From Thalassia testudinum (taxonomy: Eukaryota > Streptophyta > Magnoliopsida > Alismatales > Hydrocharitaceae): 64,000 bases of DNA. The DNA lies in NCBI GenBank assembly GCA_037157565.1, contig JAZHRO010000055.1:39835001-39899000 (forward strand), read 5' to 3'. The notes under the pieces were generated by a model that was not told where the DNA came from, did no database searches, and saw nothing but the letters and a program-made list of their open reading frames with translations. This document shows, piece after piece, positions 22,890-35,255 of the stretch. The number at the start of each line of letters is the position of its first letter. Positions within the stretch are counted from its first letter, which is position 1. The position numbers and the translations under genes were made by a program.

Positions 22890-23460
22890 GATTCAGCCTA
22901 ATCCAGCTCATCATAGCTGGGTACCAGCTCATTTGAACTAGGGTTAGCTCATCCTAGCTCCATTCAGCTCATCTTAGCAGAATGGTAGCTTAAGATAGCT
23001 CATCTTAGCTCACCCTAGCTCAAGTCAACTCAAATCCAGCTCAACTTAGTTTAGTCTAGCTCATCTCAGCTCCCATCAGTTCACTAGGAGATCTAACTAG
23101 CTCAGCTTAGCTGACTAGAGTCCACCTCAGCTCAGGTCCAGCTACCTCCAGCTCTACTTAACTCAAGCCAGCTAAAGATGACTTCACTTCAGCTTAGGTC
23201 AACTCAAGTCCAATTCTTGGGGACTCCACTTAGCTCAACTTAGTTAAACTAAGCTACCTTAGCTACTCCATCTAGCTAGGTCCTCCTCGGGAAGATCTGA
23301 CCCAACCCACCTCAACATATCTTAGCAGAAGCCAGCTTACATTAGCTTGGCTTAACAGCTAGCAAAGAACTAGCAAGCTAAGCCAACTAAAGTAGCTCCT
23401 TGCCATCTTTTTTAATAGTAATTAGCTCCTATGCAGCTCCAGACAGCTCTCCTTCAGCTC
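22890..23460. repeat. AGCTCA word-repeat block
   Basis: About twenty AGCTC words, mostly AGCTCA, are scattered at irregular 10-40 bp steps with related AGCTTA/AACTCA variants between them. It is neither a tandem repeat nor simple sequence. It lies in the U3 of the solo LTR, upstream of its TATA box. Confidence 0.6.
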
Positions 23461-24011
23461 TTCTTCTCAAAACCCTAATTCCTCCTACCTCTCCTCTATT
23501 CACCTACTAGCTAAACTAGCTTAGCTAAGTTCTTGACTCCTTGGTCATCCACCTTAGCTAACCCTAACTCCACCTACATAAGCCTCCTCTTCAAGTCCAC
23601 CTAAGCTCCACATGAGCTACCCTACTTGGTGCCAACTCAACCACAACTCTTCACACCACCACCACCTCCAAGAGACACCATCATGTTGGCACCAAAAAAC
23701 CCCTTAATTACCCTTAAAATCGGTGCCAACCTCCCCCTTCATCTCCACCATACAACTAACCTCCCAAGCCATCTCCACCATCCACCTACTCCCTTCTAGA
23801 AGCCCCCATAGTTGGCGCCAAAACCATGGCACCTCTCCATGGTTGGCGACAAACTATGGTGTCTCTCCACCACCATAACCACCACCATCACATCCGTTAA
23901 GGTGGCACCACCCATCCTACACCTTAGGATCCCCATAACCACCACTAACCACCTACCAAACCTAATCCTAGCCCTCCACTTGTCCATGCCAACTACTCCC
24001 CTCTCCACCTC

Positions 24012-24020
24012 TATATATAC
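24012..24020 (+). promoter_or_regulatory. TATA box of LTR_E
   Basis: TATATATAC in CTCTATATATACCCACC, followed by a leader rich in GGAGGA. Confidence 0.5.
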
Positions 24021-24904
24021 CCACCATATACCACCAAAAAAAGGCATCCTCCCTTAGTTTAATTTCTACATATAATCTGCTTAACCTACAACCAAGAAGA
24101 AGGAGGAAGGAAGAATATTAGGGAGGCTATCCCTTGCCTCCTTGGTGCCTTCTTCTTCTTGTCCCATGCCAAGAGGAGGAGACTCTCTACATCAGGAGGA
24201 CGACCAGGCATTGGAGGAGATTTAGGGTGGACGTCTACCCTTGGAGGAGCAAGGGCACGCCCATATAAGGCTTGCCAGGAGGAGGATCTCACCAAATTGA
24301 AGGAGCATTCTAAGGAAGGAGAAGAAGAAGAACTTCTTTTCAAGCCAGGAGCTGCTGAACTTGGAGCAAGAAGCTTCTCTTCTTCACCAACATCATCAGG
24401 ATAATTAGTGTTTTCATTTCTGTACCTTCAATTTTTGTAGGAAAAGCATTCCACTACTAGGGCTTTTGTAAAACACTTTCTTTTCCAAATTATAAAAGTT
24501 GGCTTTCTTTAGTTTGCATCTTTATTCCTTGCTTTTCTAGCACTTCCTCACTCCCTCTCTCTAATTACCCTAGGCCTCCACGTGCCTAGGTTGAGCGTAG
24601 AAAGAGGAATTACTTGTCACCTTAGTTAGCTTAGTGAATTAGGTGTAGTCATTTCCTGCCATCAAGTTCATGTTGCCTTGCTATTTCAAAAACCTAAAAA
24701 TTATATATTCAAAAAATACCAAAAAGAAAGTTGATTTCCGCATTTTCAAGTAAGAGATCCATATTTGCAAAAGTTGCCTCCTTGGATAACCTTAGATACT
24801 CCACTATCTAGGTCTTACAAATTTAAAAGCGACTCGATTTTTGCGCGTTGCAACGACTTATAAAAATCGCATTTTACAAACTGCGTAAAAACCCAATTAG
24901 TGAA

Positions 24905-25131
24905 ATCCCCCAAATCTCTAACCAAGACTTGATCGCAAAGGTTCTGTAGGTCTAGATCTACCATCTGTCCACAACGATGTGATCAATAAGCTCAAGACGT
25001 ATCTGCCTCATCAGAGTAACAACTCATAAATGACCACCTATCTCCTGAGGTCCCCAACTACTAATCTCTAACATCCAGCTCTATCTCTGTGCCTACAAAC
25101 TGGCTAGCCTGACTGGTGGCTTCCTACTCAG
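24905..25131 (-). pseudogene. Chromovirus RNase H/integrase linker fragment (segment 4 of 5)
   Basis: The minus strand reads ALSRKPPVRLASL at the end of RNase H (normally DALSRK), then the linker (LIDHIVV...FAIKSWLEIW) with stops. It joins segment 3 across the AGCAT duplication and segment 5 across the GTGAA duplication. Confidence 0.75.
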
Positions 25132-25136
25132 AGCAT

Positions 25137-27941
25137 TGATGAGCGCAGATCGATGTTTTATAAAATCACGTCGTAGTATAGTCAAATCAGGCAAACCAAC
25201 TTTTAAATTTTTATTCTCAAAGTTAATATCCAAGGTCATTTGTTGGGAGCAAAATAATTGCGCGACTTATCTCTATCAAGATTTTTTAAGCTTTGCACTA
25301 GATGTAAGTAATTTTATCTTTAAATGCAAACACTCTAGTTCAAAAAGTGTAAAACAAAAAGTCAAGTGTTATAAGGATGTTTTAAAAAGGGTTTGAATCT
25401 TTTAACACTTAGAAAAATTTCTTAGATCAGAGCAAAACCCAGCGCTTTCAACTTGGTCCACATTCCCTAATGGGCCACCTCTTCGACGGGCCTCAAATAT
25501 CCCTCTATATACGTATTAATAATAGTGCAGGCTCATATATGCCTATGGGGAGCCCTTCCCTATTAATGCTGAGAAGCCTCTGCACTCAATTCAATTTAAA
25601 CCGCATGAAGGCTTTACAAGTCTCTAAGGTGGGACTAAACTCACTATCTTAATTTAAAGAAATGAATTTTAAGCTGAGCCTCTACTCTGCTTTCTTTCAC
25701 TTGCTTCTTTCCTCTCTTCCTTAGCACGCACACTCACTAAGTCTCACTTGCACTCCTTGAATTCTTTTTTACTCCCTACTTGAAAAAGGGTCTGGCTTAA
25801 GGTAGCACAGTTTGGCCCAATAAGCCCAACTGGGCCTCTCTCTCTCTCTCTCTCTCACCCAATGAGGCACCCCTCAGTGGGCTATATATATATATATATA
25901 TATATTAGTGGGCTTACGTAAACCTTTTAGGAGCCATTCCCTGTTAGGCTGGTAGCCTTCCCATGTGATTATTTATATCATGCTATGAGAGGTCGTGAGT
26001 CCATGAGGTAAGACTAAACAAGTGCAAGAATTGTGTGAAAATTGGAATCAATAAGCTGAGATTATTGGACCCTAATCAAACTTAATTAAGTTGTAATCAT
26101 TCAATTAAGATAATTAATCATGGATTAAGGAATATATAAACAATAAAATTTTGAATCCATGTATTGCAATAAAACCCTTAAAGAATAAAAAATAATAAAT
26201 ATGCCCTTAAAAGTTCAAAATAAAATTGTAATGAGGCCCCTAAAAATTAATGAATGCCTGTATTTAGGTCCTTGGACCGCAACCCTTCAGAGGTTATGAT
26301 GTAGTGTCGGAGGGCGATCGGGATGATTCGACCCTTCGGCTGCTTCGGCGAAGGGTGGAGGATGGCCGTCAAAGCTTTGGCGAGGAAATGGTGATGTTTG
26401 ATCGATGATCAGAGTGACAGATTGCAGCAGCGTTGATTGTTGGAGTTAGGGGAGAAGGTGTACTTCGACGATAACCTATAGATAAAAGACAAGGTCTTTC
26501 AACCTTACGTCAGTACCAGAAGCTTCAAGGTGATTCCCCGAAGCAAAGCCCTAAGGCTATTGCATGACTAGGTGCATATGTGAGTGTGGTGAAGAAGCTT
26601 TGAAAGGCTTCTAATGGTGGATGTGGTAACATGTGACAGAGCCAATGAAAGCACAAATTAAACTACCCTAAAGCTAAGACTACCTACGATGATAAAAAAA
26701 CCCTAACCTAATTGGATAGAAAATAGGGAGAAGAACTAGGACAATGGCGGGCCTCAAGTGATGAATGAGGAGGGGAATTGGAGTTGACGAGCAGTTGGGC
26801 TATGTTCTTTAGCAGGAAGCACAGTGAAGACAAGAGGAAGACAACCACGACCTCGGTTGATGGCAAGACGCGGCAAAGAAGGTGGATGAAGAATCTCCAA
26901 GGTGCTTGTCAATGGCGACCGAGGAAGGAGAAGAGGGTTGTTTTGTGCCAAAAATTTGCACGGAAAATAACATTGAAGCTCGGCAAAGTTTTATAGGTGT
27001 GAGGCTGCATCAATTGAGGCAAGGAATCAACCTTGACAAGGTTGGTTTGAGGAAAGATTTTTCACGATCTTTAACTAAGGATTCCGAGATCCATAGATGG
27101 AATCTTGAGCTGGAATTAACGCCATGATGCTCGATGTTGATCAAGGAGCAATCCCACGAAATTTGGTGGGATTTGGGTGCCTGATTTGGGCGAATTAGAG
27201 CTCCAAAACTTGCGCTAAGCACAAAGAGGGGAGCTCTATCAAGCTGCTGGAGGTTGAAGATAGCTGACATCATCATGATGTCAACCAGGGACCAAGAAGA
27301 AAAGATTTTGGATTGAAGTGAAAAGAATTCAAAAATTAAGGGCCTAATTGTAAAGTAGATCACGATATAGTCCAAATGAGCTTAAGGTTTTATGGTAACC
27401 TAATTAGAACCTAAGGAATCTAATGGCAACTTCAATTTTGGGTTTTGATGAAGTTTACTTGATTAATTTGTAATTTAACCCAAAAATGTATTAAATGTTA
27501 ACCATGGGCTTTGACTTAGGTCAATTTGGGTTCATTTTGTAAAATTGATCATTCTAAACCTTAGGGAATATTTTTCAATGAATTTTAGAAGGATTAATTT
27601 ACATTTATTTCAATTAGAACCCTTTAAATTTAAGTGAGGTTAAAATTAGGGTTTTTAATTGTGAATTATCTTTTATTTTTCTAAGAAACTCTAAGCTGGC
27701 TCATGCAAGTTCACTTATTGAAATTTTTAGCTCGATTGACCTTCAATTAAGTGTAGGTTTACTCTTTAGTTAATCTATACTTGTATTTTTCTATTAAAAA
27801 AACATAATTAACAAGTTTCAAAATAATTTCTCTTGACTTAGCCATGATTGAACTATACTCTTTTATATATCAATTAGGTGAATTTAGCTTTGGAAATTAG
27901 ACAATTTAAGTTAGATATAGAGGATGATGATGTTACCATCA
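25137..27941 (-). repeat. Solo LTR (LTR_A-like), 2805 bp, minus strand, with target duplication AGCAT
   Basis: On the minus strand it starts TGATGGTAACATCATC and ends TGCGCTCATCA. Perfect AGCAT duplications lie at 25132-25136 and 27942-27946, and joining the flanks gives a continuous RNase H end (VVIDALSRK). It contains a TATA box (26989-26997), a CT microsatellite (25836-25856) and a TA microsatellite (25883-25905). Its age differs from the other LTR_A copies, as shown by many changes. Confidence 0.85.
26989..26997 (-). promoter_or_regulatory. TATA box of the minus-strand solo LTR_A
   Basis: Minus strand CCTATAAAA in ACACCTATAAAACTTTGCC. Confidence 0.5.
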
Positions 27942-27946
27942 AGCAT

Positions 27947-28691
27947 CGATAACCACATTTGCCTCCCCTGGCTGGTACATAATAGCGTAGTCATAATCAT
28001 TTAGGAACTCTATTTAGCGTCATTGCCTTAGATTCAACTCCCTCTGATCGAAGAGATCTTTAGGCTATCATAATATGTATGAATCTTAAATGTCTCCCCG
28101 TACAAGTAGTGCCTCCACATCTTCAGAGCGAAGACAATCGCTACCAACTCCAAGTTGTATGTAGGGTAGTAGTGCTCATATGGCTTAACCTACCTATAGT
28201 CATAAGCAACTATGTGTCCTTGCTACATAAGACACCCCAAGCCCTAATGAGAACATGTGTGCATACTATGAAACTACTACCACAATCTAGTATGGTAAGT
28301 ACGGGAGTTGTGGTCAATTTCTCCTTCAATGTTTGAAAGTTGGCCTCACAATCCTCTATCCAAACAAATGGCACGTTCATCAGCTGAGTCATTGGCATGG
28401 TAATCTATAAAAAACTCTAAATGAAATGTCGATAATAATCGACCAATCCCAAAAAATTGCAAGTCTTAGATAATAACTTCAAGCTTTCCCATTTCAACAC
28501 TGCCTCCACCTTTGCAGGATCCATGAAAATATCTACTCTAGTGATCATGTGTCCTAAGAAGGTAACCTATCTTAGCTAAAACTCTTACTTGCTAAACATC
28601 ACATGCAACCGATGCCACCTCTGAGCGACCAAGACCATGCAAAGATATTGCTCGTGCTAAACGTCATTGCAAGAGTAGATGAGAATATCAT
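27947..28691 (-). pseudogene. Chromovirus RT C-terminus and RNase H (segment 3 of 5)
   Basis: The minus strand reads NDILIYS (end of the RT active-site region), then MNVPFVWIEDCEANFQTLKE and LTTTPVLTI. RNase H follows as KPYEHYYPTYNLELVAIVFA, LKMWRHYLYGE and DYDYAIMYQPGEANVVIDA. Several stops and a frameshift occur, and the RNase H DAS motif has been lost (THVLIRAWGV). It continues in segment 4 after removal of the solo LTR. Confidence 0.85.
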
Positions 28692-30270
28692 TGATAGATA
28701 CATAATTATTGATTATAATTTTCCTATTTTATGATTAGTCTTACCCTAGCATAGTGCATGTATACTATATATATGCTACATGCTAGGCATGCATGCATAA
28801 TTAGCATATATATATATTCTTCTTGATTGGTATCTAATTAAGATGTTTGTGAATAATGCAGGAGTAGGAGATGGAGCTAAGATAGCTAGGAACAAGCTTA
28901 AGGAGCCATCAAAGCAAGAAATAAAATGAATCTCAAAGGAATGAAGACAAGAAAGAAGAAATAAGGAGACAAGGGGACACTTGCCATGCCTACAACCCTT
29001 CCTACCACTCGAACCCTTAAGACAACCTATCTTGCAAAAACCTTTCCTTAGAACTTATCTTTGCCTAACCCATCCCACCTTTGATCCTCCATTGTAAGGC
29101 CACCAATCCTCTACCTAATTTTAGTAACCCAAACCTAGTTGATCTAAGCCACATGCACTCCATCCAAAGGCTCTCACCTCCACACTTCTTTTAGCAAGTA
29201 AAAAACATGGTGGTCAATCATGCACTCTATCCAAAGCCACCTAATGGACAGCCACTATGGTGCACCATCCACCTTTGATTTCCCTTTTGATGGCCTAGAT
29301 AATTAGCCTAAAACATAACCCTAACTCCCCCTCCTAAAAGTCCTCCTAGTCAGCCAACCAACCTAGACTAATCTCCCAATCCTCCACACACCATCTAGGG
29401 CCCATAATCCTTCACCATGACTGACCACTCTATGCTCTTCTAGAGTCTTCTATGGTAGGCCACCCTTCTGCCCAATCCTAGCCATCCATCTCTCATCCTA
29501 AGGCTTATTTTAAAACCTAGGTGTCCACTTAATCCTAGCCCATAGATCTAATCCTATGGCCTACATTTGTTCGCTCAATCTATAAAAAGGCCTCACTACT
29601 TCACCATTAGGATCATCTTCTCTACATCCTCCTCTTTACACATTCTTCCACCACCTCCACTAGCCTTCCTAAGTAGAGAAAACCTAGGTTCTACCATAGC
29701 CAAGCCCACCCCCCCCCCACCCCCCAACCCCACCCATTAGTGTAGACCTTCTTCCTCCACCTTCCAAGCTCTTCTCTACCCTCCAGTAATTAGGTCCTCC
29801 CTTTCTTCTCTCCCTCTGGATCTTTGCATCCACCTTGCCTTGACATCGTCGATGGAAATCTCCACCACCCTAACATTGCTTCAAGGCTACTTCTCCTTTC
29901 GCTTTATTTCCTTTCCTCTCTTTCTAATTGCAATTTTGTTTCATGTGTATTTTGATTTTTATTCTTATCTAGTGAACAATTTCTTGTAATACCTTTATCC
30001 ATGAAATAAAAATTATCTTTGCCTCTCTCTCCCTCTCTCTCTCTCTCTCTCTTCTTTTAGAATAGTAACTTAGTTGGTCTTTCGATTCATATATCTAAAA
30101 GTACCAAATATATATATAATAGAAAATCAAAAAAAAAAGTGTAAATAAAACTCCACGTATTTTGCCTCCTTGTGTTTGACTTGGATTCCCAAATCTAGTT
30201 ACTTACTAATTGTTAATGGCTTTTATGTGCTACAACAAATGCTTTAAAAACTCACATTTTTATGCTATCA
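28692..30270 (+). repeat. Solo LTR-like insertion in the chromovirus RT, about 1.58 kb
   Basis: It starts TGATAGATACATAATT, related to the start of LTR_E. It ends near CATTTTTATGCTATCA, so the tips form the inverted repeat TGATAG/CTATCA. It carries a TATA box at 29581, a C-rich run (29706-29730), a CT microsatellite near 30025-30053 and the U5 motif TTGCCTCCTTGTGTTTGAC near 30161. It interrupts the VVVF/NDILIYS part of RT. A clean 5-bp duplication is not visible; ATCAT at 28687 and ATCAA at 30267 are candidates, which would end the LTR at 30266. Confidence 0.65.
29581..29590 (+). promoter_or_regulatory. TATA box of the LTR at 28692-30270
   Basis: TATAAAAAGG after CAATC, followed by a pyrimidine-rich leader. 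Confidence 0.6.
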
Positions 30271-30768
30271 AAGACCACAACAACTGGTCCAGATAAGGAC
30301 AAAACACCCTGTTCATCAAGTCCATTAATGTTACAGGGGCGTTCATTAATCTAAATAACATGACTAAGAACTTATAGTGTCCTTAACATGTCTGAAAGGT
30401 CATATTGGGAACATTAGATTCCATAATCTTCAGCTGATGGCACTTGGAATGCAGCTTAATCTTTGAAATATTGTTGCACCTCACAACTAATCGAATATGT
30501 CATCAATTCGCAACAACAAGTATCTATTCTTGATGGTCATCTTGTTTAACTACCAGGAGTCAATGCACAACCTCAAGATGCCACCCTTCTTCACAACTAG
30601 TACAGGAGCTCCCCAAGCAAAGCACTAACCCTAATGAACCCCTTCTCTAGTAACTTCTATAGGTGGGATTTGAGCTCTTTCAGTTCAGCAGGTGTTGTTC
30701 GCTATGGCGTGATGGAAATTGAGTTGGTACCAATAATCAATGAGATCTTAAACTCAATCTCTCACTCG
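30271..30768 (-). pseudogene. Chromovirus reverse transcriptase fragment (segment 2 of 5)
   Basis: The minus strand reads EIEFKISLIIGTNSISI, TPAELKELKSHL, LLEKGFIRV and, in another frame, WGAPVLVVKKGGILRLCIDS, LNKMTIKNRYLLLRIDDIFD. This is the palm region of a chromovirus RT with stops and a frameshift between blocks. Element 2 inserted immediately upstream, between the PR-RT spacer (LEDLPKL) and this block. Confidence 0.85.
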
Positions 30769-31424
30769 GGAGGTGTTGAACGTTGGAAGACTACACTATC
30801 GGAGTTGATTTTGAAAACCTGTCGTTCTAATTCAAGTAGCGAAGAACTCGAGTTCAACAAATAAAATTTATACTGAAAAATCTGTAATGAAATCCAGGGT
30901 CGAACTCAGGGAGGCTACGTCGATCAAAATTCACAATTATATTTTTTTGTGTTTTTGTTTAAAGGGCGGAATAATCAAAATGAAATGGAATCAATATAGA
31001 CAATAAGAGAGAGAGAGAGGAAAAACATTCACTTGATATTGCAAAATGTTCTTACAACTAAGAAAGCGAGAAAATATTACACTAGAAAGTGAGAAATTAT
31101 TACAACTAGAAAGCAGGAAAATTCTACTCTTGAAAGCAAGAGAAAGAATGGGAGAGAGAAGTTATCCTCCTCAACGATCTCTTGGAAGACAAGCTGGACG
31201 AGACAACGCCTGGAAGGTGAGGAATGGAGCAGGAAGAAGGAGGTCGAAGGAGGAGGAATGGGAATGAGGCAGCACGTCGTCGTCGCGGGATCCGCTTCTA
31301 GAATGAGGGCGAAAACTTGATTTTAGCTCTTGAGGAGCATCCCGGGTGTGGGACAAGCTTCTCTTAAGCTTTGGAGAGAAAAAGAAGAGAAGCAAGGGGT
31401 GAGAAATCCGTATGGAGGGGGTCT

Positions 31425-31433
31425 CCTTTTATA
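31425..31433 (-). promoter_or_regulatory. TATA box, element 2 3' LTR
   Basis: Minus strand TATAAAAGG in the same context as element 1 (TTGCAACTATAAAAGGAGAC). Confidence 0.65.
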
Positions 31434-31490
31434 GTTGCAAGGAGTGGGGGCATTTTGGACATTACAACTTGAAAAGCATTAATTCAAGAC

Positions 31491-31520
31491 CTTTAGTGAG
31501 GGATTTATCCATCATTAAAG
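31491..31520. promoter_or_regulatory. Decayed 30-nt palindrome, element 2 3' LTR
   Basis: CTTTAGTGAGGGAT / ATCCATCATTAAAG. Two arm pairs are broken, compared with the intact copies at 11278, 17329 and 41450. Confidence 0.55.
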
Positions 31521-31778
31521 GCCTGAACGTGGCTGTCGTGCCCGCTGCTCGCATGCCCCCTCGCCTCCGTGCCCTTCAACGCACATGCATGTTCGCATGC
31601 TCTCAGCCGTCCGATCAAAAGATCGGATGACTTAAGTTGCCTACACCCGCGCCATGCGCTCGCGTGCGATCACGCGTAAGCGCCGTGCGTCTGATCGCGC
31701 GTGGGCGCTATCGCTCAATCTCCGCCATTGGATCTGCATCATGTGGCTCTAATCGCGTGCCCATGCACTGCGGATGCA

Positions 31779-31830
31779 GGCTCGATCGCGCGTCACACGC
31801 TAGCATAGCGTGCTCGACCGCTGCGCTGCT
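31779..31830 (-). other. tRNA-like module, element 2 3' LTR
   Basis: On the minus strand an A-box-like CAGCGCAGCGGT starts at 31828 and a weaker B-box-like CGATCGAGCC at 31788, 40 nt apart. It is homologous to the module of element 1. Confidence 0.45.
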
Positions 31831-32454
31831 GCAATGAGTTTGTCGCATGGAGGTTTAAGGCACGAGCCTCCGTGGCCGTTGGATGGTGATCCAACGGTCT
31901 GGATCCATTGCATGGGTGAGGAGAGAGAGAGAGGGCATGGTGGTCTTGCAGATTTGGCTAGGCCGATTTGGGCGGTTGAGATGGCACCATGTGGAATCAT
32001 CTTGATTGTCCATCTTCTGAGTATTGTAGACGGTGCCACGGGTGTCAGATTGGATCGATTTTTGTGCCATTAGGCTGTGATCGTCGATCCAAACCCATCC
32101 ATGCAGTCGGATTTGTCATCTATGGTGCGGATTAACACCATCTTGGCCCTTGCTCTTTAAGGTTCCCCAATCTCTATCTGGTGCTACGGATGTCCGATTA
32201 GGGCGATCTTGGAGTCGTTGAACTCCAATCGTCTCCTTGATCTGACCTGTACAGTTGGATCTTCAATCCGAGGTCCCGATAAAAAGTCGCCTTGTCCCTG
32301 ACCATAAAAAGGAGACAATTATTATACAATTTACACAACTTGGTCTAAATGCATGATTATGCATGTTATGCACTATTTACATTGTATGATGTTAATGTGA
32401 CACTAAGAACATGTATTAATAGACATTTTAGGTTAATCAAATGTATGCACATCA

Positions 32455-33850
32455 CACCTTCATGCCTATCTTTTGCTAGTCCCTAGCAAAAACTACATGC
32501 TATTTATAAAAGAATTAGGTTAGATTACTTGGGCATAAGTCATTTTCAACATTAAGAAATTTTTACCCAGGATCTGAACTTTCAAAGACACAATAGCACC
32601 CGGGTATCTGCTAAAATGCAGACCGCCTCAAGCCCTCGCCTTATTCAAAGAAAAATCTCTTTTTCTCTTTTTCTTCTTTTCTAATTTTTTTGGATTTTTG
32701 AGTTTAAGGTTAAAGAGTGACTTTCTACGGCCACTCAACACACCCAAGATTTGATGAGAACCCTAAGTTCTAAGCATCTTATTGTGAATGTGATAGACTC
32801 GTTAATTGACAATTACAACGGACTTCAGGTTTCCATGCTTCTAGGTGACCTTAAAAAGTGAGTTATGCCTAAAGGTCTATCTTTACGACCGATAGCTTTC
32901 TCCCTACTTTTATTTTTATGGGGTCAACACAAGGGTGAGTCTAGTGTATATCTCTCCGGCTTTTTCAACTTCTCCTCTTCTTCCTAAGTGTTTTGGGAAT
33001 TTTTAGTGCATTTCTTCAGCTGGGTTTTGGACAATCGGTTGATGAGCTGTTACCACCGACAACTTGCCAGCCATACTCATGCGGTGAAATGTGGCTTATT
33101 TCTTTTAGTTTCTTTCTTTTCTCCTTTTTCTTTTTCTTTGTCTTTTCTTTTTGACTTTCTTTTTCTTTTTAAGTAGGTGGCTTCCCTGGTCTAAGATTTA
33201 CCTAAAGGCAACAAGAAGAGAATGGTCCAGTGACTGGGCTCTGGATAACCTACCTATTGGTTGTTACCCACGATAACTTGCCAACCATATCACCCTAGAA
33301 GGTTCATTAGCTACCCAATTTCCATTTAAACCATCGAGCAATGAGTCAGTGACAAGAAAGTGTGTAGATGCTTAGACTTAAAGTTCCCTCAAATCAGAGG
33401 GCGAGTTGATAAGTCGTGTACTTATCATCCAAACTTATTTAATCAAATTAAAATAGAATTCAGGATGGCGAGGACTCGAAAAATAAATCCACATTTTAGT
33501 GGATACCCAGGCTGATTAAGCCCAAAGGCCTGAAGGGTCTTAGTGTTCAGATCCTACTGTAATATTTCCTAAGATTGAAAAGTCCTAATGTCTAAGTATT
33601 CCTTCCTAATCCAATTATATATATATAAATAGAATTTGCAAAAATTTCACAGAGCTGATAAAATGATTCAGAAATGAATCCACCCCCCCATGCTTAGCTG
33701 ATGCAATGTCCACATTGAGAATAAAGGACATGAAAGGAAGGGTAGAGTACGGAAGATATCACTTGAATATGAAGCTCGGGTCAGCTCTGAGTCAGATTGT
33801 ACAACTGCTGAGTTTAATGTCGTCAGCTAGGCGAAGTCCAACCAAAGAAG
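32455..33850 (-). other. 3' noncoding module of element 2
   Basis: Homologous to 14888-16422 of element 1. From the LTR outward it has the polypurine tract (minus GGCATGAAGGTG, now with AA in the G run), the hairpin TTTTGCTAG/CTAGCAAAA at 32471-32491, paired direct repeats around CAACTTGCCAGCCAT (33060) and TAACTTGCCAACCAT (33273) bracketing a purine-rich tract (33100-33175), the GATAAGT inverted repeat near 33408, and the upstream polypurine-like GCATGGGGGGGTGG (33680-33693). No gene. Confidence 0.75.
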
Positions 33851-35255
33851 TCACAACATGGCTACAGCAACCATGTCTGAGACAGGTTCTGGAATAGTAC
33901 GGTCAATAACAGGCTTCAGACGTTGACCGTTGACTTTGAATGAATTACCCATCTTCAGGTTAGAGATCTGAACAGCTCCATTTGGAAATATCTGGTCGAT
34001 AATGAACGGGACGTTCTATTTCGACCTAAGTTTGCCGGGAAAGAGCTTAAGTCGAGAACCGAATAGCCAGATCTTCTGGTTTGGCTCAAAGCCCTTGTGG
34101 GAAATCAATTAGTCATGTAGAGCTTTGGTCCGAGCCTTGTAGATCTTGGCATTCTCATATGCATCATTTCTAAGCTCCTCCAACTCAGATAGTTGGAGTT
34201 TCCTAGTCTTCCCGGCTAAACTAAGATCTAGATTATACTACTTGATTGCCCAGAATGCCCTATGTTTAATTTCTACAGGTAAATGGCACGTCTTTCCATA
34301 CAATAGACGAAACAGAAATATTCCGATGGGCGTTTTATACGTCGTACGGTAGGCCCAAAGAGCGTCCTCAAGCTTTTGAGTCCAGTCTTTGCGATCAGGC
34401 CTAGCCATTTTCTATAGAATACTCTTGATCTCCCGATTGGAGATCTTAGCCTATCCATTCATCTGAGGATGGTAAGGTGTGGAGATTCGGTGATTAACCT
34501 TGTATTTTGCCAGTAAATTATGGAACTGGGCATTAGTGAAATGAGTGCCACCATCACTAATGATGGCCCTCGGAATCCCGAACCTGTTGAAGATGTTCTT
34601 CTTGACAAAATTGATGACCACGTTGTGATCATTGGTTCAGGTGGGAATCGCCTCGATCCATTTGGACATGTAATCAACAGCGACGAGAATGTACTGATGT
34701 CCAAATGAAGGAAGGAAGGGTCCCATGAAATCGATGCCACAAACGTTGAAGATTTCGACAGGAAGAATCGGGTTTAGGGGCATCATATCTCTCTTAGTTA
34801 TGCTCCCGAGTGCCTGGCATCGGGAACACAACCTCAAGAATTCCTGGGCATCCTTGAATAAAGACGGCCAATAGAATCCAAATTGCAAAATTTTTGTAGC
34901 CATCTTTTTCCTGGAGAAGTGTTCTACCACACGTAGATGCATGGCAGAACTCAAGTATACTGTTGAATTCATTCTTCGGAACACATTGACAAATAATTTG
35001 ATCAGAGCCGATGCGGTACAGTTCAGGGTCCTCCCAGAAGTAATATTTGGCCTCAGATTTGTGTCTATCCCATTGTTGCTTGGTCTAATCTTGGGGGATT
35101 TGACCAATGGCCAAATAATTAACAATGTCAACAAACCACAGGATTTGAACGCTTGAAACTGTAAGGATGGTTTCGTCCGGAAAAGTATCAGCAATCAAAA
35201 CGTCTGGACGAGAAGAATCACTCAGAAGTCTCGACAAATGATCCGCCACCACATT
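33851..35255 (-). pseudogene. Integrase region of element 2 pol
   Basis: The HHCC finger reads HLRVVEHFSRKKMATKILQF, GFYWPSLFKDAQEFLRLC and SRCQALG. The core has GIDFMGPFLPSFG, VDYMSKWIEAIP, RAIISDGGTHFTNAQFHNLL and YHPQMNG. After NG the Gln codon is TAG, and the expected catalytic Glu (NGQAE in relatives) is Lys, so the DDE triad is broken. The C-terminus has the Athila-type KVNGQRLKP and stops at 33851-33853. The family inserts cDNA into chromosomes. Part of it is seen in an open frame at 34637-35194. Confidence 0.88.

Larger units (their letters stand above)
22653..24899 (+). repeat. Solo LTR (LTR_E family), 2247 bp, with target duplication GTGAA
   Basis: Flanked by GTGAA at 22648-22652 and 24900-24904. 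Removing it and one duplicate restores a continuous chromovirus reading (GDFTFVDGVLRI). It starts TGATAAATACTAG and ends ACCCAATTA, so the usual terminal CA has changed. It has a TATA box at 24012, a CACCACC-rich stretch (23640-23960), the U5 motif TTGCCTCCTTGGATAACC near 24773, and a striking AGCTCA-rich U3 (22890-23460). ORFs inside it are not genes. Confidence 0.8.
30774..32454 (-). repeat. 3' LTR of element 2, 1681 bp
   Basis: Left-hand LTR. It has the TATA box at 31425-31433, the decayed palindrome at 31491-31520, the tRNA-like module at 31779-31830, and the U5 motif GCCTCCCTGAGTTCGACCC near 30900-30918 (minus strand). Confidence 0.9.

Noticed and set aside
24086..24404. ORF pair on opposite strands in LTR_E
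   Set aside because: GGAGGA-rich leader of a solo LTR; no similarity recognised.
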